Assembly: GCA_964511215.1 (NCBI GenBank)
Contig: CAZEER010000078.1
Location: forward strand, 1-9,560
Direction of reading: 5' to 3'
Length of the DNA: 9,560 nucleotides
DNA from: CAZEER01 sp964511215
Lineage (GTDB): Bacteria; Fidelibacterota; Marinisomatia; Marinisomatales; UBA1611
Shown here: piece by piece, positions 1-6,115 of the stretch
Position numbering within the stretch: position 1 is the stretch's first letter
Layout: each line of letters starts with the position of its first letter
Made by a program: the position numbers and the translations under genes
Notes under the pieces: model-generated
The model's database searches: none
Told to the model about the DNA's origin: nothing
Seen by the model: only the letters and a program-made list of their open reading frames with translations

Positions 1-113
1 TCATCGAGGAGTGCCAAAAGTATGGATTCTATATCATCTAACACTGATGAACTATCCACACATCCATTCATGATAAAAATGGAAAGAGATGTTATGATGA
101 TTATTTTTTTCAT
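1..113 (-). CDS. Lipoprotein, N-terminal fragment (runs off the left edge)
   Basis: Reading leftward from an ATG at 113-111 gives 37 uninterrupted codons to the window edge. The N-terminus is a classic type II signal peptide: MKK, then a hydrophobic stretch IIIITSLSIFIM, then NGC, with Cys18 as the probable lipidated residue, followed by VDSSS as an extended linker. The rest, about LDDIESILLALLD, looks helical. A Shine-Dalgarno-like AAGGAT (complement of 121-126) lies 7 bases before the ATG, which supports the start. It begins 39 bases after the stop of the Spy-like gene on the same strand, so it is probably the fourth gene of the sigma-factor operon and a candidate target or output of it. 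Too little is visible to name a family. Only the lipoprotein nature is supported by sequence. Confidence 0.75.
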   Translation of the reverse strand, partial: MKKIIIITSLSIFIMNGCVDSSSVLDDIESILLALLD

Positions 114-152
114 TTGTTATATCCTTATTGTTATTTTTATTGATTACTGCTT

Positions 153-680
153 TTAAAATCTGCGACGCCCGCGCTTCTTACCTTTTTTCTTGTAATGTTT
201 CTTTTTTCCTTTTTTCCCTTTTTTATCCCACATCTCGTCTCTAATCTCATGCATCATACGTTCTTTGAATACACCAAGCTTTACCATCTGGTTAGGGGTC
301 AATATATCATCCATCCCTAATACGAATTTTGTTTCAAGTTCAACTCGTTCCTTACGCGATTTAGCAACCCGATCAATGGTCTTTTTCACATCAGCCTTAG
401 ACAGTTCTTTATCATCAGCTATCTGTTCACGTATTGACTCGTATATCTCTCTTTCGTCTTTTCCTAATTGTTTGATATCTTCCCGATGTTCACGAAAACG
501 GGGAAAGAATTTCTCGGCCTGATCAGAAGAGAGTTCTAAATGATCTGTCAAACGCCAGATCACCATACTTTCCATCCTTTCAGAACGCACGGGTGCTTCC
601 TCCCAACGATCTTTTTCGTAGCGGTCATGCTCCTGAGCCATAAGGCCACATAACATGAATAATAATAAGATATGCTTCAT
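153..680 (-). CDS. Secreted Spy/CpxP/CnrX-like helical protein with polybasic C-terminus
   Basis: This 175-residue protein has a signal peptide (MKHILLLFMLCGLMA, probable cleavage before Gln16) and a mostly helical, highly charged mature region. Two LTxxQ-like motifs are visible, LSSDQ at 50-54 and LTPNQ at 127-131, each followed by a helix (AEKFFPRFREH; MVKLGVFKERM). This is the pattern of the Spy/CpxP/CnrX periplasmic family, whose members sense metals or envelope stress or chaperone misfolded proteins. Residues 153-175 are an extreme basic tail, 16 of 23 Lys or Arg, which is unusual for the family. The start is firm: GAGGAGA (complement of 688-694) sits 8 bases upstream, and the ATG overlaps the preceding gene's stop as ATGA. 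Position after a sigma factor and a membrane protein suggests a periplasmic sensor or co-regulator, as CnrX is for CnrY. No His-rich metal-binding cluster is obvious, so the signal is unknown. Confidence 0.8.
   Translation of the reverse strand: MKHILLLFMLCGLMAQEHDRYEKDRWEEAPVRSERMESMVIWRLTDHLELSSDQAEKFFPRFREHREDIKQLGKDEREIYESIREQIADDKELSKADVKKTIDRVAKSRKERVELETKFVLGMDDILTPNQMVKLGVFKERMMHEIRDEMWDKKGKKGKKKHYKKKGKKRGRRRF
156..224 (-). repeat. Low-complexity Lys/Gly/Arg tail-coding tract
   Basis: These bases encode residues 153-175 of the Spy-like protein: 12 Lys, 4 Arg, 4 Gly and one each of His, Tyr and Phe. On the coding strand the DNA is a purine-rich tract with several runs of A6G. One of them (complement of 201-207) is A_AAA_AAG in the reading frame. 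The tract is in frame and ends in a normal stop, so it looks like genuine coding sequence rather than a decayed end. Confidence 0.85.
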
Positions 681-1066
681 AATGCTATCTCCTCTTCTAG
701 TTCTAATTCATCTAACAGTTCAACAGTGTCCCATATATAACCTTCCTGTAAAAGAAAATAAGCTATATCATATGTGTAGGAACTATCATGATCCAAAGAA
801 TCACTGTTGATCGTCCAAAAGTCTGTTCCAAAGAATGTTTCTATATCTTCATCATAAAAGTAGTCTGTTTGGATACCTGGAGCTCCAAATTGGGTAATGG
901 TCATTAAACTGACCATCATTAACATACATAACGATGTTATGACCGTCTGGCGGTTATCTTTTGATTCAGACACTCTATTATGGAGCTTAGCTAAAAAATC
1001 ATCTGCATTGCTCTCTTTAGGACCGTCCAAATAAGAGTTCATTAACTTTTTTTCAAAATCAATCAT
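677..1066 (-). CDS. Single-pass membrane protein, probable anti-sigma factor
   Basis: This 129-residue protein has a short charged N-terminal domain (1-40, containing a helix-like FLAKLHNRV segment), one hydrophobic segment at about 41-60 (TVITSLCMLMMVSLMTITQF) and an acidic C-terminal domain of about 69 residues ending in a Glu-rich helix (ELLDELELEEEIAL). With no cleavable signal, the expected topology is N-inside and C-outside, as in membrane anti-sigma factors. Its start overlaps the last 8 bases of the ECF sigma gene, and its stop overlaps the next start as ATGA, so the three genes are translationally coupled. There is no clear Shine-Dalgarno site, in keeping with coupling. The zinc-binding HxxxCxxC anti-sigma motif is absent. 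The function comes from position and topology, not sequence similarity; CnrY-like small anti-sigma factors are the nearest architectural analogue. Confidence 0.65.
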   Translation of the reverse strand: MIDFEKKLMNSYLDGPKESNADDFLAKLHNRVSESKDNRQTVITSLCMLMMVSLMTITQFGAPGIQTDYFYDEDIETFFGTDFWTINSDSLDHDSSYTYDIAYFLLQEGYIWDTVELLDELELEEEIAL

Positions 1067-1583
1067 TATTAAGCCATTCTTTTAAAGAGCTCACGGCATG
1101 GTGAAAATTCACCTTTGCAGTCCCTTCAGTCATACCAGTCACCTCTGAGATCTCTTTGTAAGGCATTTCTTTAGCTATCCGCATGATCACAACGATACGT
1201 TGTTTGTTTGGTAGTTTAGCAACTGCATCCCATAATTCTTTCCGGGTCCATTCTTGTTCGAGTTCAGTATCCCTCTCTCCTTTATCCGGAGTTTGGTCAA
1301 GATGTAATATATTTTTCCATTTATTTCTTTTAAGCCAGCTATTCGCTGTATTAAGCTTGACTCTGTAAAGATATGTCGAGAAAACTGATCCAAAACGAAA
1401 ATCTTTAAGGTTTCTATATAATTTGAAAAAAACATCCTGCGCAAGATCTTCGGCAGACATTTTATTGCCTGTAATATTGTAAAAAAAACCAATTGTGCTG
1501 GATAGGTAACGTCTAACAATTTGATCATAAGCGGATCTATCCCCGTTTTGGTATGCTTTGATAAGTTCATGGTCATTTTGCAT
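1059..1583 (-). CDS. ECF-type RNA polymerase sigma factor
   Basis: This 174-residue protein is normal ECF size and has the two-domain layout. Sigma region 2 covers about 10-86, with the core-binding and -10 recognition helices AEDLAQDVFFKLYRNL (44-59) and FSTYLYRVKLNTANSWLKR (68-86). Region 4 covers about 116-171, with LPNKQRIVVIMR (124-135), the helix-turn-helix YKEISEVTGMTEGTAKV (142-158) and a closing helix. A linker of about 30 residues joins them; regions 1.1 and 3 are absent. The start is supported by AGGA (complement of 1590-1593) 6 bases before the ATG. It heads the leftward operon and overlaps the next gene by 8 bases, the usual arrangement for a sigma factor and its anti-sigma. It probably directs transcription of its own operon on release, but no promoter motif could be fixed by eye in the 127 bases upstream. 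Confidence 0.95.
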   Translation of the reverse strand: MQNDHELIKAYQNGDRSAYDQIVRRYLSSTIGFFYNITGNKMSAEDLAQDVFFKLYRNLKDFRFGSVFSTYLYRVKLNTANSWLKRNKWKNILHLDQTPDKGERDTELEQEWTRKELWDAVAKLPNKQRIVVIMRIAKEMPYKEISEVTGMTEGTAKVNFHHAVSSLKEWLNND

Positions 1584-1699
1584 ATCATTTCCTAAGATTA
1601 GACTCAGATATGTGCTAAAGGTTAAATAATTTATTCTACATGTACCATTCTCATTTCTTTCTTAATGAAAATTGTAATTATTTTCACCCACTTATTTAT

Positions 1700-1705
1700 T
1701 AGAAT
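1700..1705 (+). promoter_or_regulatory. Possible -10 box of a leaderless helicase transcript
   Basis: TAGAAT lies 5 bases before the helicase ATG at 1711. If it is a -10 element, transcription would begin at or next to the start codon, giving a leaderless mRNA. This would explain why no Shine-Dalgarno sequence is seen before 1711 (the preceding bases are TTATTAGAATACATA). No good -35 is visible at the expected distance and the region is AT-rich, so a chance match is quite possible. Confidence 0.25.
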
Positions 1706-1710
1706 ACATA

Positions 1711-4686
1711 ATGAAAGTCACGACCAATTTACAATCTCCAAATAAAACACAACTAGCTGCTATAACACATCCACCAGGACCTCTTATGATTCTTGCTGGA
1801 GCGGGAACCGGAAAAACTTTTACACTTGAAAAAAGAATATTATACCTAATTCAAAATTACAATGTAGATCCAAAACATATTTTAGCAATCACGTACACAG
1901 AAAAGGCAGCAAGAGAATTAAAAAGCCGTATTACACATGAAATACCACATGCTAATAATATGAATGTAAATACTTTCCACTCCTTTTGTTTTAAGTTATT
2001 AAAAGAGTTTGGATATAAAATCACACCTCAGCTTCTCGATACAAGCGAAGCGATTCATATGTTTTTGGAGAAATTCGATAAGCTTCAACCATTTTCTTCT
2101 GATGAATTCCCCATGGACCCACAGAGAGCTGTAACAGAAAGTTTTATACCTTTTTTCAATCGAATGAGAGATGAGCTCATTGATCCTAAGATGATGCTAG
2201 TACCAGAGTACTCTGATAAAGGACCTATTACACTTGAGATAGCTAACCAATTAAAAGATTTAAAAAGAATTTTTCCTCTTTTCCAATCTTGGAAAAAGAA
2301 AATGAATGTAGTTGATTATGGAGATATGATTCTTTTAACCTATGACATGTTATCATCTAATTCTGATATTTTAAACACTATCCAAAATCAATTTCGCCAT
2401 ATTATAGTAGACGAGTTCCAGGATAATAACTTTGCTTTGAACGAAATAATTAATCTTATCTCAGGTAACAGAAAATTTATTACAGTTGTTGGAGATGATG
2501 ATCAAGTAATTTACAGTTTTAGAGGAGCAAATTCTTATAATATTAAAGCTTTTGAAATGCAATATGGTAACCATAAAAAGTATGGTTCAATTGCCCTTGA
2601 AAGTAACTACAGATCTTCACAACCCATTCTGGACTTGGCTAATGCTAGCATAAACAATAATATAGATAGAATGGAAAAAACTTTAAAATCTGCCCTGAAA
2701 ATAGATCCAATTAAACCATCAATTTTCTGGGGGACAAAAGATGATCAGTTAGAATTCTTAATAAGTGAGATTAATAATCTATACTCTGATAATACACCGT
2801 TAAATAATATTGCAGTTCTTTGTCGTACACATGGCCAGGTAAAAAATGTTATTACAAATCTTAGTAAATCAGGTATTCCAGTGATACCTCATTACCGAGG
2901 CTTATTTAACTGTAAAGAAATAAGGGACATACTTGCCTGGTGTCAGGTAATTGCAGAAGGGACATATCAAGATTCTGCTCTTTACCGAATAATAAAAAGA
3001 AATTGTAGTGAAAAGACTGCATATGAAATTTATTCAAATTATTGCAATACAAAAGATCATAATTGTTTTAAGCAGATTGAACAGAATAAATTAGTCATTG
3101 GTAGTTTTCCACAGTTAAAGATAATTATTAAAACCATTCAACGATTTAAAGCACTCATTCAAAAAAGATCAGCCGGGGAATTGGTTTGGGAGATTACCGA
3201 ATATCTTAAAACACTAAAAATAAGCGCACAACGATACTCCTTAGATGATCATTATATTTTATTAAACGTTGGAAATTTCTTAAAAAGAGCACAAGAATTT
3301 TCTCGACGAAATAAACAAAATAATAACCTGAAATCCTTTGTAATATATGTAGAAGCTATAATGCGTTCTGGTGGGTTGCCTGCTATTACACCTGCATCAT
3401 ATAGGAAACAATTAGGTGTTATTGTTAATACAATTCACGGGGTAAAAGGTGCTGAGTTTCCTATTGTCTTTCTACCTTTTCTTAGACAAAGTAGTTTTCC
3501 ATTAAATTTCCGTACAGATAAAAAGATCAAACGCCCTCCAGATGAATGGCTGAAGTATTCTCAAAGCTCCCAACTCTCACCAAAGGAGCATCATACACAA
3601 GAGGAGCGCCGTCTTTTTTACGTTGCTGTTACACGTGCACAAAAAAGACTTTTTATCCTAGCACCTACAAGTGCAACATCACCATTTATTAAAGAATTAC
3701 CCCACAATCTAATGGAAAAACAACCTATGAAAAAAATACAATCTGATACTAAAACCCACTCTGATTTAAAAATAAAATATGAAAAATACTTACAAAAAGC
3801 ACTATCAAGAGAAGAATATGATGTTGCCAGAGATTATTCAGTTGCACTTGGTATTATACATCAACATGAAAAAGGATTGTCAATTAAACTAGGTAACACT
3901 GCATGGGAAAAAGAATTAAAGAATGATCTTAAACAAGAATTCCAACCTAAGGTTGCTGATTTTATTAACTTATCTGCGAGTGCGATCGATATGTATGAAA
4001 AATGTCCGTTAAAATTCAGACTGGGAAGGATAGATGGCATACCACAAACAGCAAAAAAACCTGAGTTGATTTTTGGTAATATCATTCACTTAGTTTTACA
4101 AAGATTTCATAAACCAGAAAAAGATCTAACTGTAGGACGAATCATGCGAATTTTAGATGAAGAATGGAAGAGTGGAGATTTCGACTATTTAGTACGTGAA
4201 GAAAAATTCAGAGAACAAGGCCAAGATATTTTAAAAAGATACCAATCACTCGTTTTCAGCAATCCACCAAATGTTATTAAAAGAGAAGAACCTTTTTCAT
4301 TTAATATTGGTAAGATTACAATCAGAGGCGTCATAGACAGAATAGATAAAACGTCTGATGGAATTTCTATTGTTGATTATAAAACAAGTAAATCTTCAAC
4401 ACCTGCTAAATCCAGCCTGCAATTAGCAATTTATTCAATGTATCTAGAACAATTGGATGATGAATTAATCGGTGGAATACCATCTTCTTCAACGCTACAC
4501 TTTCTAAGAGATGAAGAAAAACCGATACGTGCCCATGAGTTTACAAGAGATGAACTCGGTGAAAAAAAGGAAAAAATTATTGAAGTTGCTTCAGGGATTA
4601 GAAATAGAGATTTTGTTCCTAAAACGGGAAAACACTGTGATTGGTGCGACTATAAATTCTTAGCATGTCCTGCATGGGAAGAATAA
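1711..4686 (+). CDS. UvrD/Rep-type SF1 helicase fused to a Cas4/RecB-like nuclease
   Basis: This 991-residue protein shows the full SF1A helicase motif set: Q-motif region with Gln14, Walker A GAGTGKT at 30-36, motif Ia TYTEKAARELK, Ib NTFHSFC, motif II DEFQD at 234-238, motif III GDDDQVIYSFRGA from 261, motif IV NYRSS at 299-303, motif V NTIHGVKGAEF at 573-583 and motif VI EERRLFYVAVTRA at 631-643. From about 750 a PD-(D/E)XK nuclease follows: CPLKF (Cys765), His793, GVIDRID (Asp876), DYK (Asp889, Lys891) and LQLAIY (Gln904). Cys976, Cys979 and Cys986, in CDWCDYKFLAC, with Cys765 match the iron-sulfur cluster pattern of AddB, Cas4 and Dna2. The expected role is ATP-driven unwinding plus nucleolytic processing in DNA repair or end resection. 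It stands alone, divergent from the sigma operon, without an AddAB partner here. A role in defence against foreign DNA is possible but not shown. Confidence 0.92.
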   Translation: MKVTTNLQSPNKTQLAAITHPPGPLMILAGAGTGKTFTLEKRILYLIQNYNVDPKHILAITYTEKAARELKSRITHEIPHANNMNVNTFHSFCFKLLKEFGYKITPQLLDTSEAIHMFLEKFDKLQPFSSDEFPMDPQRAVTESFIPFFNRMRDELIDPKMMLVPEYSDKGPITLEIANQLKDLKRIFPLFQSWKKKMNVVDYGDMILLTYDMLSSNSDILNTIQNQFRHIIVDEFQDNNFALNEIINLISGNRKFITVVGDDDQVIYSFRGANSYNIKAFEMQYGNHKKYGSIALESNYRSSQPILDLANASINNNIDRMEKTLKSALKIDPIKPSIFWGTKDDQLEFLISEINNLYSDNTPLNNIAVLCRTHGQVKNVITNLSKSGIPVIPHYRGLFNCKEIRDILAWCQVIAEGTYQDSALYRIIKRNCSEKTAYEIYSNYCNTKDHNCFKQIEQNKLVIGSFPQLKIIIKTIQRFKALIQKRSAGELVWEITEYLKTLKISAQRYSLDDHYILLNVGNFLKRAQEFSRRNKQNNNLKSFVIYVEAIMRSGGLPAITPASYRKQLGVIVNTIHGVKGAEFPIVFLPFLRQSSFPLNFRTDKKIKRPPDEWLKYSQSSQLSPKEHHTQEERRLFYVAVTRAQKRLFILAPTSATSPFIKELPHNLMEKQPMKKIQSDTKTHSDLKIKYEKYLQKALSREEYDVARDYSVALGIIHQHEKGLSIKLGNTAWEKELKNDLKQEFQPKVADFINLSASAIDMYEKCPLKFRLGRIDGIPQTAKKPELIFGNIIHLVLQRFHKPEKDLTVGRIMRILDEEWKSGDFDYLVREEKFREQGQDILKRYQSLVFSNPPNVIKREEPFSFNIGKITIRGVIDRIDKTSDGISIVDYKTSKSSTPAKSSLQLAIYSMYLEQLDDELIGGIPSSSTLHFLRDEEKPIRAHEFTRDELGEKKEKIIEVASGIRNRDFVPKTGKHCDWCDYKFLACPAWEE

Positions 4687-4725
4687 TAATACTCTAAAAA
4701 GCTATTAATATTTAATTTAAGGTCT

Positions 4726-6024
4726 TTATAAATACTTATCCTTGCGATCCCATACCTTTTTTAGATAATTCCTGGTTTCTTCATATTTAAGATCTCTAAT
4801 TAATGTATCGTAAACTTGGTTTGAGTTTAATTGATTAGCTCTAGTAGTGGCAGGTTTAATTTTACCCTTACCTGTCAATGCTTTAGCAACATTACCAATA
4901 CCGGTATTGTACGCAGCAATAGTACACATGTATGCACTATTATCATCTCTAACACTTTTAAAATAATCATAGCGAATTTTCGCTAGATATGCACAACCAA
5001 GCTCAATATTATTTTTTGGTTTATAAAGAAATCCTTTTTTAAGAACTTTATCCTTTTTATAAACATATCTGTATGCATCTCTTGCTCCAGAGCTGGGCAC
5101 CAACTGCATTAATCCGTATGCAGGGATATGAGATGTAGCTTTTGGATTAAAACTTGACTCTGTCTCAGTAATTGCCAGTGCTATTGCCGGATCTATGTTA
5201 AATCTATTAGCTTGCTTAATAATTTCTTTGCCATATTTTTTTATTCTTGAATCTAAATGATCACTTTTTAGATTTAATGACAGGGTAAATAGTTTCTTTC
5301 CTTTGCCATTTTTTGCTTTATAATCTTTTGAGGTTTTCAGCTGTTTTTTGAGATGTTTTTCTGCAAAGTTTTCTACATTATTACTATTGATATTATTTCC
5401 ATTTATATCAGCTAATTGTTTATCTAAAATAACATTCCCATCATCATCTTTCTCAGCTAATACTTTAACAAGTTTCTGAATTATTTTTGTTTTCGCAAGA
5501 CCTTGAAACAGTGGGCGAGTTTCATTCTCTGCCAATTCTTGCTTAACATGATCTGCATTCTGTAATAGTGGAATCACAAATGAACACATTATTGATAAAT
5601 AATTTCCTATTATTGTTGGATTCCTACTTCCCAGCCTGTGGGGTGGTAATATACCGCCATCAAAATAGTTAATCTTTTCAGATTCGAAAATATTTTTATC
5701 AAGAATAACTTCAACTAACAATTTTCCATTTTCGTAATCAATAGATGCTCTAGATTGTAAATCATCATCGTAAGAAACATATGTTTTTGGTGTGGATCCT
5801 TTAAATTGATTCCACTGGAGCTCTACATCTTTTTTAAATTGATCAAATGCATCTTTTTCAGCTTTTTCATAAGCTAAATATTCATTAGTAATTGACTGTC
5901 TATATTGATCAAACCCTTGCTGTTGTTGTAGTAAAAAATCTTCATAAGATTGCTGTGATCTAAGTAAGCAGGAAAAAAATATAAAATTATATAATAATTT
6001 TGTCATTGCTGATTGGTTGCGCAT
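4726..6024 (-). CDS. MltC-like lytic murein transglycosylase (DUF3393-type N-domain plus SLT domain)
   Basis: This 432-residue enzyme should cleave peptidoglycan glycan strands in the periplasm to 1,6-anhydro products. An N-terminal hydrophobic segment (10-21) is followed by a Gln-rich coiled stretch (about 27-60). Next comes an MltC N-domain-like region: FDQFKKDVELQW (60-71), YVSYDDDLQSRASIDYENG (82-100), LLVEVI. A polar linker follows, then a family 1 SLT domain from about 260, with TETESSFNP (catalytic Glu289 by family pattern), YGLMQL (303-308) and AAYNTGIGNV (Tyr372, Asn373). E. coli MltC is a lipoprotein. Here Cys19 in IFFSC could be lipidated, although the lipobox is poor, or signal peptidase I may cut near Ser23-Gln24. 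Two in-frame ATGs (6024 and 6006) are possible, neither with a Shine-Dalgarno site; the second gives a more typical signal peptide. It converges on the helicase gene, 39 bases apart. Confidence 0.9.
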   Translation of the reverse strand: MRNQSAMTKLLYNFIFFSCLLRSQQSYEDFLLQQQQGFDQYRQSITNEYLAYEKAEKDAFDQFKKDVELQWNQFKGSTPKTYVSYDDDLQSRASIDYENGKLLVEVILDKNIFESEKINYFDGGILPPHRLGSRNPTIIGNYLSIMCSFVIPLLQNADHVKQELAENETRPLFQGLAKTKIIQKLVKVLAEKDDDGNVILDKQLADINGNNINSNNVENFAEKHLKKQLKTSKDYKAKNGKGKKLFTLSLNLKSDHLDSRIKKYGKEIIKQANRFNIDPAIALAITETESSFNPKATSHIPAYGLMQLVPSSGARDAYRYVYKKDKVLKKGFLYKPKNNIELGCAYLAKIRYDYFKSVRDDNSAYMCTIAAYNTGIGNVAKALTGKGKIKPATTRANQLNSNQVYDTLIRDLKYEETRNYLKKVWDRKDKYL

Positions 6025-6115
6025 TCTATTAGATCATTAAAGAAGATAATACATAAGCTATTAAAATATATTCAGTCATATGAATTAAATAATTAATAAA
6101 CCCTTACTCATACTC

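Noticed and set aside
1..14. TCATCGAGGA at the left edge recurs near 8939 and was considered as a repeat or att site
   Set aside because: The match is only about 10 bases, lies inside two different coding regions and does not extend, so it is a chance similarity.
265..522. Plus-strand open frame of 85 codons opposite the Spy-like gene
   Set aside because: It is a Ser/Arg-rich antisense shadow with no Shine-Dalgarno site. The minus-strand gene has a signal peptide, family motifs and a coupled start.
1187..1588. Open frame of 133 codons on the minus strand starting at an ATG just upstream of the sigma-factor start
   Set aside because: It lies almost wholly within the sigma gene in another frame, has no recognisable domain, and the sigma frame has clear region 2 and region 4 motifs with its own Shine-Dalgarno site.
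1637..1644. TACATGTA palindrome between the divergent sigma and helicase genes, considered as an operator
   Set aside because: It is only 8 bases, occurs once and has no flanking extension, so it is expected by chance in AT-rich DNA.
3861..4085. Minus-strand open frame of 74 codons opposite the helicase-nuclease
   Set aside because: It lies antisense to the nuclease domain, which has its expected motifs in the plus frame. There is no independent evidence for it.
4687..4725. Bidirectional terminator between the convergent helicase and MltC-like genes
   Set aside because: The 39 bases are AT-rich, but I could not pair a GC-containing stem followed by a T run in either direction.
6025..6115. 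Promoter for the MltC-like gene in the 91-base gap
   Set aside because: Several AT-rich hexamers resemble -10 boxes, but none has a convincing -35 at 16-18 bases.
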